Positions 1 to 7,991 are shown, counted from the stretch's first letter. The stretch: 17,593 nucleotides of DNA from an uncultured bacterium (GCA_938003875.1 CALKWO010000119.1:1-17593), one strand, 5' to 3'. Notes: generated by a model not told the origin, from the letters alone. A program made the numbers and translations.

Positions 1-480
1 CATTCCGATCTGGTGCAAGGAACTCGCTATCTCGGAGGGGTTGCCGATCTGCTCAAAGAGCTTGAGGGAACGCTGGAAGAAATCCAAAGCCTTTTCCAAC
101 TCCCCTCTCTGCTGATACACCATTCCGATCTGGTGCAAGGAACTCGCTATCTCGGAGGGGTTGCCGATCTGCTCAAAGAGCTTGAGGGAACGCTGGAAGA
201 AATCCAAAGCCTTTTCCAACTCCCCTCTCTGCTGATACACCATTCCGATCTGGTGCAAGGAACTCGCTATCTCGGAGGGGTTGCCGATCTGCTCAAAGAG
301 CTTGAGGGAACGCTGGAAGAAATCCAAAGCCTTTTCCAACTCCCCTCTCTGCTGATACACCATTCCGATCTGACCCAAGGAACTCGCTACCTGAGAGAGG
401 TTGCCGCTCTGCTCAAAGAGCTTGAGGGCACGCTGGTAGAAATCCATCGCTGTATCCAGGTCGCCCAGGCTTTGGAGACA
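1..480 (-). repeat. Tandem 120-bp TPR-encoding repeats
   Basis: Units 1-120, 121-240 and 241-360 are identical base for base, including third codon positions. Unit 361-480 is the same length but diverged. Each encodes one 40-residue TPR with the core QIGMVYQQRGELEKALDFFQ in the minus frame. The array continues past the left edge, so its copy number is unknown. Identity at silent sites points to recent duplication or gene conversion. A collapsed or expanded assembly is the alternative. Confidence 0.95.
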
Positions 481-3400
481 CATTCCGATGTTGTGCCAGG
501 CAATGGCCTGATTTTCTTGCGAGATTCCATAGTCCAGGATGTCCCGGTTTAGTCGTTCTGCCTCCCTGTATTGCCCCCAACGCATTAAAGCATTTTCTGC
601 TGCTATAAATGTCATGTCGGCTGCCAGGTTCCATTCTCCTGCTTCGATATAGTGGTGACTGGCTTCCAGGATGTCCTCCAGGTTGTGGGTTTCCTTGACC
701 CTTTCCTGATGGTATTGGGCAGCACTACGGTGGAGTTTTTCCCTCTGTGTCTTGTCCATCCTTTCCTTGAGGTAATGAGCTACGGTGCGGTGTACGTATT
801 TTTTCTTTTCTGCCGTGATGTTCAGAAGCGAACACTGGCGTAGCTTTTGCAAAATTGCGGTTGATACAGGGCTGCCCAGAGTGGCTTCGATCCCTTTGTT
901 TTCTATGGGCAGGCGATACACGGCTGTCGCTGCCAGGGTTTCCCTGTCTTGTGCTTCGATGCTCTGCCATAGCTTGTCCAGGAATACCCGTTCCATAATC
1001 ATCCGTTTGTGGGCATCTTCCGAGGCGGTTTCTACTATCGCCCATGATTTCCTGAGTTCCTGCTCGTCCTTTTCTTCCAAATCCGCAAGTGTTTGTGCTT
1101 TGGTTTGCACGGCTCCGTCCAGAAATTCCAGAAGCAGGGGATGGCCTCCCACCACCTTGTAGAGCTTCTCCTTATCTTCATAAGCGAGAAGGCTGAGGTT
1201 GGGAAGGCGGCTCAGTTTTTTCCAATAGTCGCTAAAGAGCAATGCCCCTAGTTCGTGCGATAGCTTTCCCTTTAGATCCGTGGGGTAGCGGGTAGTCATG
1301 AGGATGGTGGCATTGCCTTTTCGCTCCTGGATTAATTGTTCCAGGCATTTTTTCAAGTCCTGATCCGTAATTTCTGCAAAACCTCTGTTGTTTCCTTCTC
1401 CCTGGTTGTCTTCCAGGTTGTCCAAAATCAAAACAACAGGCTTTTCATTGAAACCTTCCTGCATCAGCATTCGCAACTGGGCAGAGAAGTTCCCTGCCGT
1501 CTGCGGAGACATCAGCCTTTCCTCTATGCCTTTTGGAGCCAGTGTCTTGAGCTTTTCCAGGATCAACGCTGGTGTTATCTTGCCACGCAGCCCTACAACT
1601 CGATAGCCTTCGTTGTTGAGGCCATGAGCCAGCCTTGCCACAAGAGAGCTTTTGCCTATGCCTCCAAAGCCGTGGATTTCTATGCTGCGATTGCCTTCCC
1701 CCAATTTCCTGCGGATATAGCGCAGGTCTTTGCGTCGGCCTACAAAAGAAAGGCCGATGTCTACGATGGCTTCGATCTCGAAGCTTTCCTGCTCGCGTAT
1801 CCTGTGGTGTGGACTATTTTTATCTATCAGGGGCAGGAAATTTCCCCAACTGTACCATGCTGGAATCCACCACTGGCTTGCCACTGCCAGTCCTTCCTCC
1901 GATGGGTTTTGTCGCCCGTGTTGGGATACTGCATACCGTGCTTCGTACAAGGCTCTCGCCATCTCTTTTCCCTGGGCCAGAGCAAGGTAAAATTCCCCGG
2001 CAAAGAGCGTTGCCGCCTGATCCATAATTACGCTTTGCATCCCCAGTGCCATTGGTACGCCCTCTTCCAGCAAACACTTGCACAATCCGCCATTCATCAT
2101 CTCGCCGCTGTGGCAACTGCTCAGAACCATAAGCCGAAGGTCTTGGGAAAAACATGCTATCTTTGCCAAATCCTTCGCTTCTATAAGATTGGCCTTACCC
2201 AGGCTATCTTCCAATACCAGTTTGCCATTCTGGTCCCCATGACAACTTACGTGGATTATCTGGGGATTCAATTGCTGCGCCCAGCGACGCAGGCCTTCTG
2301 GCGTTCCATCTTCCACAAAGTACAGTCCTGCATCCAGCCTTACACCTGGGTTGAGATGACGGTCAAAGGCCTTCAAGAGCACTTCTTGCTCTTTTTCATA
2401 ATCCAGCCCTTCGTTTCCTTCTGGTGCGCCTGCCAGCATCAATACTTCCATGGGAAGCCCTGCGGGTTGCGGTGTGGTTTTGTCTCTCACGCTTATGGGA
2501 GTGCGCACCACCACAAGGCTCTGTAGGCATAGATGGCCGTAGTCTGGAGAATGCACAAGCTCGTAAGGATAGGCCAAAAACTCCGAAGACTCGGAAAAAA
2601 TCTGCAAGAGGGGCGATGTCCCTTGCTCCTTACCTTTCTCTATAGCGTACAGAAGGTGCCTGCCCATTTCTTCAGGAAAAAAGCTTTTCCAGATTTCCCT
2701 GCCTGCCGTTTCCTGAGCCTCCAGAACATCGCTTATCGCAACATTCTCTTTTCCCAACTGCTTGCGACTGCCTGGTGTCCCTTGTGCCAGACGCCAGAGG
2801 GCGTGTTGGTATGCTATGCTACAGGGCAGCTTAATCTCAGACGAGGATGTACGCCCTAACCCTTCCAGAATGCCGAGTACTCCGCCTTCCCCGTCTTGTA
2901 CAAGCATCAACCTGAGCAAAAATTCGCTTTTAGGGACTGCTATGGATGCCTCTCGTTCGATGACCTTGTTTTGTAAATATGCCCCTGTTCTACTGTGCAT
3001 GTCTACGTTTGGAATATGCCTTGGCCCTGTTCCTGCGGGCGGTGTCTTAAAAGGAGGAACATTCTCGCCTCTTCGGGACTTGTCCAGTTGCGGTATCTGG
3101 CATGGCACCACAAGAATCCGGTCGCCTCCCTTTTCCAGCCTGCCTACCAAACCCTCTCCATGATGCGGAGCATAAACCACCGTGCCTCCATAACTCCCTT
3201 CATTTACGATTCCCATGTACGCATAGACCCAATAGGATTCGGTGCTTGCTAGCTTTGCAAACCTCTCTGCATCTTTATTGTGCGTGATTACCAGAACCAT
3301 GTCAACGCTGTCTTTCAAGCAAGTACGCAAAAGATTGGTGTCGCTGAAGTCGTAGCAAACCACCACAGCAAAATCCCCCACGCCAGTGTTGGCAAAGACA

Positions 3401-3882
3401 TGCAGTATCTCTCCAGCGTCTATTCCAGCACGAAGCTCCTTCCTCGTAGGATTCAGCTTCTTCTGGGCATATCTCTTGCTGTATGCCAGCACAGGACTCA
3501 CGTTGTAACGATACGCTCCTTCCTCTACCGCATAAGAGCCAGCTACTACAATTTTTTTCCCCAGCTTCCCTGCCAAATCAGCACAACGCTTTTGTTCCTC
3601 TTGCGTAAGTTGCTCCCACAAAGCCCCTTTTCCTTCCCATACTGCCTTTACAATACCCTCGCTCATCGAATATTCAGGCAACACCAGAAGATCACAGTTC
3701 TCCCGAACCCCCTCTTCCAGCAAAGGCAGAATTTTTCTCAACTGCCCAGGTTCCATCTCTTGTCGAAAACGAAAAGATTCGTCCAGTGCCTGAGCCTGTG
3801 TCTCCACCTGCAACAGCCCCAAACGACACTCCTTCACCTCGATTTTATCCAAATCAATGATTTCTACTTTAACCTTAGCCAT
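1..3882 (-). CDS. Nitrilase-CHAT-STAND NTPase-TPR giant protein (3' end outside window)
   Basis: One frame stays open for 1294 codons from ATG at 3882 (AAGGAGA ribosome site at 3887-3893) to the window edge, so the C-terminus is missing. Domains in order: carbon-nitrogen hydrolase, about residues 5-265, with candidate triad E70 (LVLPEYS), K141/K142 (QKKLNPT) and C176 (VVVCYDFSD); CHAT caspase-like peptidase, about 320-690, with the dyad H548 (HVSCHGD) and C590 (LSSCHSGE); a STAND/NB-ARC-like NTPase with Walker A GFGGIGKSS at 738-746, Walker B VVLILDN ending near D821, and GGHPLLLEF at 912-920; a winged-helix-like region about 960-1050; then 40-residue TPR units from about 1125 on. CHAT peptidases and STAND NTPases with repeat sensors are established in bacterial immunity and programmed-death systems, so a sensor-switch-effector role is inferred. 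The nitrilase substrate is unknown. Its base composition is clearly more GC-rich than the next gene upstream. Confidence 0.9.
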   Translation of the reverse strand, partial: MAKVKVEIIDLDKIEVKECRLGLLQVETQAQALDESFRFRQEMEPGQLRKILPLLEEGVRENCDLLVLPEYSMSEGIVKAVWEGKGALWEQLTQEEQKRCADLAGKLGKKIVVAGSYAVEEGAYRYNVSPVLAYSKRYAQKKLNPTRKELRAGIDAGEILHVFANTGVGDFAVVVCYDFSDTNLLRTCLKDSVDMVLVITHNKDAERFAKLASTESYWVYAYMGIVNEGSYGGTVVYAPHHGEGLVGRLEKGGDRILVVPCQIPQLDKSRRGENVPPFKTPPAGTGPRHIPNVDMHSRTGAYLQNKVIEREASIAVPKSEFLLRLMLVQDGEGGVLGILEGLGRTSSSEIKLPCSIAYQHALWRLAQGTPGSRKQLGKENVAISDVLEAQETAGREIWKSFFPEEMGRHLLYAIEKGKEQGTSPLLQIFSESSEFLAYPYELVHSPDYGHLCLQSLVVVRTPISVRDKTTPQPAGLPMEVLMLAGAPEGNEGLDYEKEQEVLLKAFDRHLNPGVRLDAGLYFVEDGTPEGLRRWAQQLNPQIIHVSCHGDQNGKLVLEDSLGKANLIEAKDLAKIACFSQDLRLMVLSSCHSGEMMNGGLCKCLLEEGVPMALGMQSVIMDQAATLFAGEFYLALAQGKEMARALYEARYAVSQHGRQNPSEEGLAVASQWWIPAWYSWGNFLPLIDKNSPHHRIREQESFEIEAIVDIGLSFVGRRKDLRYIRRKLGEGNRSIEIHGFGGIGKSSLVARLAHGLNNEGYRVVGLRGKITPALILEKLKTLAPKGIEERLMSPQTAGNFSAQLRMLMQEGFNEKPVVLILDNLEDNQGEGNNRGFAEITDQDLKKCLEQLIQERKGNATILMTTRYPTDLKGKLSHELGALLFSDYWKKLSRLPNLSLLAYEDKEKLYKVVGGHPLLLEFLDGAVQTKAQTLADLEEKDEQELRKSWAIVETASEDAHKRMIMERVFLDKLWQSIEAQDRETLAATAVYRLPIENKGIEATLGSPVSTAILQKLRQCSLLNITAEKKKYVHRTVAHYLKERMDKTQREKLHRSAAQYHQERVKETHNLEDILEASHHYIEAGEWNLAADMTFIAAENALMRWGQYREAERLNRDILDYGISQENQAIAWHNIGMCLQSLGDLDTAMDFYQRALKLFEQSGNLSQVASSLGQIGMVYQQRGELEKALDFFQRSLKLFEQIGNPSEIASSLHQIGMVYQQRGELEKALDFFQRSLKLFEQIGNPSEIASSLHQIGMVYQQRGELEKALDFFQRSLKLFEQIGNPSEIASSLHQIGM

Positions 3883-3886
3883 GATT

Positions 3887-3893
3887 TCTCCTT
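3887..3893 (-). promoter_or_regulatory. Ribosome binding site of the nitrilase-CHAT gene
   Basis: The minus strand reads AAGGAGA four to five bases before ATG at 3882. This strong Shine-Dalgarno match fixes the start of the giant gene at this ATG. Confidence 0.7.
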
Positions 3894-3966
3894 ATTTTTA
3901 ATGTATTTCTGACTTTATGTATAAAAAAAATTATTTTACAAAACTAGCTCAATAAGTCATATCAAT

Positions 3967-5475
3967 TCATATATTAGGGGATAAAGAGTCACTACTAAGT
4001 TTTGAAATCATTGATTTTTTTCCTTTTTCTGTCAAACGATATTTTTGTAATCTACTGTTGATTTTTTCAGGAATGGTGAGTTCAATAAACCCTAATGAAA
4101 TTGCTGGATTAATATAATGTTCTCTGACATGATTTCTATCTTTTAAATGCAATCCTTTTCTGATTTCACTTGCAGATAGCACTTCTTTTTCCAGAAATAA
4201 TTTGATCAAAAACTCAACTGGTTGGGTGACTGGTTGGGTGACTGGTTGGGTGACTGGTTGGGTAAGAACAGTCGGTCGCCAAATTGTAACTTTAAAGCCT
4301 TCTCCCAGTGAAATTTCAGGCAATGCTAGCCCTTTTTCCTTAGCTAGTTTATACATATCAATGATTCCTGTTCCATACCTTTCAATATCTCCTGTTAAAA
4401 ATAAACATCCTGCAAGTAAAGGATTCCTAGGATAGGAACTGTGAGGATTTTTCAAATCTTTTAAATCAAGTTCAGGTGGCAAATCACCAGGATTACTAAT
4501 TTCAATACGATCTTTAAAAATTGCAATTTGAATACTTGCTCTACTATAATAATTTCTATGAGCAACAGCATTGATTATTGCTTCTGCTATAATAGCTCTT
4601 GGCACTTCATAGGTTGTTTCAACCTGATTGCTTTTATCTCTAGTTCCTATGGAAAGGCTGATTTTGGACAACACAAAATCTACAGCTTCCTGAGCCATAT
4701 TAAATACATTTCCACCAAATTCTTTATAGTCTGGTATTGGTTTTTGAATATTGATACCATGGAAATGGGCACATTTTATTGTAGCAGAAGGAAAAAATTT
4801 TTGGGGATTTTGACAAAATGCTAAAAGGCTGCTATTGACAATCTTTCCATTTCTTATCAAATTAAGATGTTTTAATACCTGTTGAGTAGAAGCTGTTTCT
4901 TTTAAAGGAAATCCTCTTTTATGCCGTGCTGTAACAATAAAATCTTTCAATATGCCACGGTCAATATCATTTATTTTTGCCAAATGGTTGATACTATCAT
5001 CAAAATCGTGTGTTTCAATTTTACCAATTTGTCTAAGATATAAAATACATGAGCTGTAAATAGATTCCTGGAGAGATGTTATATCAGAAAATATTTTTCT
5101 GGAAACATCGTGTTCTATTTTTTGAATAAATGCTTTTTCTTTTAAATCTCGTTTATTTTCAGGAAGTTTTTTAATGTATATCCAACGAGGGAGAAACATT
5201 TTTTTTGCCAAATCATATTCTTTTTCTGTAGCTGAAACACCTTCCTGATCTTCATAACCATAATTTTGCCCTAATAGTCCAATATAAATATCAGATTTTT
5301 TAACCTCTTTTAGATATACTTGTTGTACAGAATGAGTTGTTGCAGGAACTTCTTCAAATATAAAAGCTTCAAAAAAAGTACTAAGAAGCGTATCTTTCCT
5401 GAAATAATTTGCTATAAATATACGTTCTTCTGTAAATTCACTTTGAACACTGCTGATAAAAACTTTCTTTTTCAT
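3967..5475 (-). CDS. DUF4062 protein with RecG/Schlafen-type ATPase region and winged helix
   Basis: 502 residues. Residues 1-150 match the DUF4062 pattern (KKVFISSVQSEF start, then SDIYIGLLGQNYGYE and SATEKEYDLAK), a Rossmann/TIR-like fold found at the N-terminus of STAND and conflict proteins. Residues about 155-400 resemble the ATPase half of AlbA/Schlafen-type 'RecG-like' proteins: N-box EAIINAVAHRNYY at 298-310, ISNPGDLP at 326-333 and ERYGTGI at 365-371. Four TQPV units (405-420) form a linker, followed by a winged helix (421-490). DUF4062 appears to take the place of the usual N-terminal AlbA domain. No good ribosome site precedes ATG at 5475. The gene ends 84 bp before the nitrilase-CHAT gene on the same strand, so co-transcription is possible. 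Its base composition is much more AT-rich than that gene, suggesting separate acquisition. The family assignment is firm; the function is inferred. Confidence 0.85.
   Translation of the reverse strand: MKKKVFISSVQSEFTEERIFIANYFRKDTLLSTFFEAFIFEEVPATTHSVQQVYLKEVKKSDIYIGLLGQNYGYEDQEGVSATEKEYDLAKKMFLPRWIYIKKLPENKRDLKEKAFIQKIEHDVSRKIFSDITSLQESIYSSCILYLRQIGKIETHDFDDSINHLAKINDIDRGILKDFIVTARHKRGFPLKETASTQQVLKHLNLIRNGKIVNSSLLAFCQNPQKFFPSATIKCAHFHGINIQKPIPDYKEFGGNVFNMAQEAVDFVLSKISLSIGTRDKSNQVETTYEVPRAIIAEAIINAVAHRNYYSRASIQIAIFKDRIEISNPGDLPPELDLKDLKNPHSSYPRNPLLAGCLFLTGDIERYGTGIIDMYKLAKEKGLALPEISLGEGFKVTIWRPTVLTQPVTQPVTQPVTQPVEFLIKLFLEKEVLSASEIRKGLHLKDRNHVREHYINPAISLGFIELTIPEKINSRLQKYRLTEKGKKSMISKLSSDSLSPNI
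4217..4264 (-). repeat. 12-bp x 4 minisatellite encoding (TQPV)4
   Basis: Three exact copies of actggttgggtg plus a fourth with one change (final g to a) lie head to tail in frame. They encode the TQPV linker between the ATPase and winged-helix regions of the DUF4062 protein. Being a multiple of three, the array can change length without a frameshift. Such TQ(P/V) linkers are common in this protein class. Confidence 0.9.
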
Positions 5476-5488
5476 TTTTATTCACAAT

Positions 5489-5573
5489 CTCAGAGGGGTT
5501 GCCGATCTGCCCCAAGAGTTTTAGGGAACGCTGTTAACAATCCATCGCTGTGTCCAGGTCGCCCAGGACTTCA
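5489..5573 (-). pseudogene. Decayed fragment of a TPR-CHAT-type gene
   Basis: This 85-bp stretch aligns without gaps to the TPR unit at about 390-475 of the giant gene, in the same orientation, with 16 mismatches by eye. It encodes the equivalent of GDLDTAMDC, a stop, then QRSLKLLGQIGNPSEI. A tyrosine codon TAC has become TAA (5534-5536, minus strand). It breaks off about 14 bp before the start codon of the DUF4062-ATPase gene. It is likely a remnant of a TPR gene interrupted or replaced when that gene arrived. Confidence 0.8.
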
Positions 5574-5670
5574 AGTAGCTTGTATTCTCTTTTTTTTATT
5601 CCTTCCAGAAGGCTTACCCATAGCGAAGATAATTTAACATTGCCAAATTAAGGGATCATTATTAATATGC

Positions 5671-5702
5671 TTGCCCACTCGGCTACTTGTCCGAATGGGC
5701 AA
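5671..5702. terminator. Imperfect inverted repeat, possible terminator
   Basis: Arms ttgcccactcgg and ccgaatgggcaa pair over 12 bp with one G-T wobble, around an 8-base loop. It lies about 70 bp past the stop of the DUF4062-ACT gene. No clear U-tract follows on either strand, so intrinsic termination is only a suggestion. Confidence 0.4.
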
Positions 5703-5770
5703 TTATAACAATATCTGTTGTTTCTTTCAAGAAGGCATTCCTGTGATTTTAAGGATTCCTCATCCATCAT

Positions 5771-6976
5771 CTAAAAACTTTTTGGGATGATAGATACGGC
5801 CCTTACGCCGATAATATTGTAAAGTTTGCTTTCCAAGGCTGGAATCAGTCTTTCTTCCTCTCTGTGTTCCAAATCGCGGAACCAGACTCGCAGGTTTCTC
5901 TGCCTTTTATACCCTTCTACTGGCAAGAGATAGAGGTCTTCGATGTTGATGTTCTCTTCCTTGAGTTTAGAGCAGATGATGCTAAGCTGACCAGGAGCGT
6001 CAATATGGCGGACTTCCATATAGTAGCATTCTTGTTCCTCTTCGGCCTGGCAGGTGAATTCTTGTTCGATAGAAAAATATCTCTCTTGTTCGTAGAACTG
6101 GCGGAGGTTCTCAATCGTATTTTGTATGTTTTTTACCAAAATCGTGCGATCTTCAGAGCAGTTTTTTTCTTTCTTTTTTTCTAAAATGGATAGCCTCTTT
6201 TTCAACATATTCCGTACTTTGGATGAGAACATTTCGTTCAATTCCTGCAAAAAATAGTCTTCCATGTGGCTTCTGGGTTTGCACCAGATAAAGACCGTAG
6301 CTGTTTTGCCTCCTGTCGCATGAGAAACATTTTCGATGTTCATCAGAAACCGATTGAAAAGGACATCAGTGATCGTAGCAATCAACCCCACGGTATCAGG
6401 GCCGTGATATTTGATGACATATTTCTTCTCTTGCTGTTTTTCCCACGCCATAGACTTTTCGGATTTCTCACGGAATTTCGCCAAGATTTCGCATATTTTG
6501 GGTAATACTTCGTTGATGTTCATAAACGAAACTTTACGTGTATTTGGCTCTTGGCCAATTTCCTCTTGGTATCGCTCGATTTTTTCTTTGAGATTGTGGA
6601 GCTTCTGTATCTGGCTGAGTTTCTCGAAAGATTGATCCTGGCTGATCTCCGCAGGAAGTTCTTTGTCTAGCAAGAGGATCGGTTTTTTCATTTCCCTGGG
6701 AAAACGATCCTGTTGTTGGATGTACTCCAGCAATTCATATTCTATAGGGGTGACATTGCCCAAATCAGGAGCCTCCCTGCCACAAGTGATAAAATACAAA
6801 GGCATGAAGACATCGCTATTCTGTAGCATATAATCCATGACTTCTTTGGGAATATCCTTTGGCTCACCTTCAAAATACAGCGGTGTATAATTTTCAGAGT
6901 TCAGCCGTTCGACCAGTATCTTTCGTTCCCAAAAAACTTCGTTGTTCATTCTGGATGTCAAAAATATGTTCAACAT
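5771..6976 (-). CDS. DUF4062-like domain fused to two ACT domains
   Basis: 401 residues. Residues 1-110 resemble a DUF4062/TIR-like Rossmann domain (MLNIFLTSRMNNEVFWERK, SDVFMPLYFITCG, PIEYELLEYIQ, KKPILLLDKE). A charged helical linker follows. ACT domain 1 starts near residue 185 (YVIKYHGPDTVGLIATITDV) and ACT domain 2 covers about 317-397 (VRHIDAPGQLSIICSKL, then ENINIEDLYLL). A lysine-rich coiled-coil-like stretch (about 255-300) lies between them. ACT domains usually bind amino acids or other small ligands and dimerise, so a ligand-gated effector is a reasonable inference. ATG at 6976 is preceded by AGGAGG at 6986-6991 (9-base spacing). The gene is divergent from the orphan gene at 7196. 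I do not recall this fusion as a named family, and the N-terminal match is weaker than in the gene at 3967-5475. Confidence 0.75.
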   Translation of the reverse strand: MLNIFLTSRMNNEVFWERKILVERLNSENYTPLYFEGEPKDIPKEVMDYMLQNSDVFMPLYFITCGREAPDLGNVTPIEYELLEYIQQQDRFPREMKKPILLLDKELPAEISQDQSFEKLSQIQKLHNLKEKIERYQEEIGQEPNTRKVSFMNINEVLPKICEILAKFREKSEKSMAWEKQQEKKYVIKYHGPDTVGLIATITDVLFNRFLMNIENVSHATGGKTATVFIWCKPRSHMEDYFLQELNEMFSSKVRNMLKKRLSILEKKKEKNCSEDRTILVKNIQNTIENLRQFYEQERYFSIEQEFTCQAEEEQECYYMEVRHIDAPGQLSIICSKLKEENINIEDLYLLPVEGYKRQRNLRVWFRDLEHREEERLIPALESKLYNIIGVRAVSIIPKSF

Positions 6977-7048
6977 GGTAACACTCCTCCTATAAAAAAG
7001 ATATACAATACATATCGCCTATATTATGTCAGATAAGGAAATATCGAA

Positions 7049-7121
7049 ATTGTTACAATATTTTTAGAATTTTTCTGATTGCACAAGTAACTTACAGGTA
7101 GAAAAATTTTTTGTAACAAAA
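7049..7121. promoter_or_regulatory. Pair of TTGTnACAA palindromes in the divergent intergenic region
   Basis: ATTGT-T-ACAAT (7049-7059) and TTTTGT-A-ACAAAA (7109-7121) are perfect odd-centred palindromes sharing the core TTGTnACAA. Their centres are 61 bp apart, close to six helical turns. They lie in the 219-bp gap between the divergent genes starting at 6976 and 7196. This is what a dimeric regulator's operator pair would look like, but the AT-rich context means chance is possible. Confidence 0.4.
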
Positions 7122-7195
7122 TCGCTATCTTAATCTCTTTTATGGTAGAGAGAACCAAACATTGAGAAAGAAACTTGAAAAGAAAGGAAAATACC

Positions 7196-7936
7196 ATGTC
7201 AAATGATACCAAAGAAGAAATCCTAAGATTTTGCGAAGAAGAAGTTATGGAAGAGGAACTCTCCTGTACTATGGAAGACGATGCCCAAAACGAGATGAAA
7301 GAGATCGCTATATTACAAAATTCCGAAGAATCCAACCCCAAATTCCGCGGTGAAGTCTTTCCTCTTCCCCAGGGAGCAGGGCATATTATCTCCCGGTGGA
7401 AAGAAAACCGACTAGATCTTTTATTCCGTCTTTGCAAGCACCTTCGGAGCAGATACCAACGTGTGATTCTGCATCCTCTTTCCGGGGAAATCCGATATGC
7501 AGTAATCCATGAAAACGGGGCGTTTCTGGATCAGATAGAGCGGGAGGACTACGAAATCTTTCTGGAGAGCGATCAGGATACTCAGCATCTTTTCTCTTTC
7601 TCTCTTAAGAAGACACCTTATTTTTATCCCCTCCGTTTACCAGAGAACACGCCTTCGGAAAAAGATTTCCGATTAGTCCGACGTTTGGCCTGTGGCACAT
7701 CCAGGACATTGATTTTGGGATTGTCTTGCCATCGTCTGGAAATTGAGTCCCAAGGATTTCCCCAAGATTTGCTAATCAAGGTATACAGGGATCGTTTTCC
7801 TGTACGATTGATAGAACAATGCTTTCAGCAATTTTCATTTGCCTTCGATTATCCACAGCCAGGAAGACAATTATACGTTGCTCACTTGTATCAAGAAAAA
7901 GAGCATATACTCGTTATAAAATTTATGGAGTGCTGA
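7196..7936 (+). CDS. Unrecognised acidic-N-terminus protein
   Basis: 246 residues from ATG at 7196, with AAAGGA at 7183-7188 as ribosome site; an in-frame TTG at 7175 lacks one. Residues 2-50 are very acidic and low in complexity (EEEVMEEELS). The rest looks like a folded, soluble domain with alternating strands and helices (RYQRVILHPLSGEIRYAVIH, LIKVYRDRFPVRLIEQCF). I see no membrane segment, signal peptide or catalytic motif that I recognise. It is the only confident plus-strand gene in the window. It is divergent from the DUF4062-ACT gene and shares its intergenic region, so the two may be co-regulated. Its function is unknown. Confidence 0.75.
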   Translation: MSNDTKEEILRFCEEEVMEEELSCTMEDDAQNEMKEIAILQNSEESNPKFRGEVFPLPQGAGHIISRWKENRLDLLFRLCKHLRSRYQRVILHPLSGEIRYAVIHENGAFLDQIEREDYEIFLESDQDTQHLFSFSLKKTPYFYPLRLPENTPSEKDFRLVRRLACGTSRTLILGLSCHRLEIESQGFPQDLLIKVYRDRFPVRLIEQCFQQFSFAFDYPQPGRQLYVAHLYQEKEHILVIKFMEC

Positions 7937-7991
7937 CTCCTGCCTCCAACTAAGAGCATTCCGAAAAATAATTTGAGGTGAAAATTTTGAG

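Noticed and set aside
1..360. Possible CRISPR array
   Set aside because: The repeats are 120 bp, directly adjacent with no spacers, and lie in frame inside a TPR-coding region.
1336..2526. 396-codon plus-strand open frame, and the 179-codon plus-strand frame at 13-552
   Set aside because: Both lie antisense to the nitrilase-CHAT-STAND-TPR gene, whose minus frame shows clear domain motifs. The plus-strand peptides look like nothing.
5320..5637. 105-codon plus-strand frame
   Set aside because: It is antisense to the DUF4062 gene start and to the TPR remnant; no family features are visible.
7175..7195. TTG start giving a longer orphan protein
   Set aside because: It has no ribosome site, while ATG at 7196 has AAAGGA at proper spacing.
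7024..7437. 137-codon minus-strand frame
   Set aside because: It is antisense to the start of the better-supported gene at 7196-7936 and covers the divergent promoter region. The peptide is low complexity and serine-rich.
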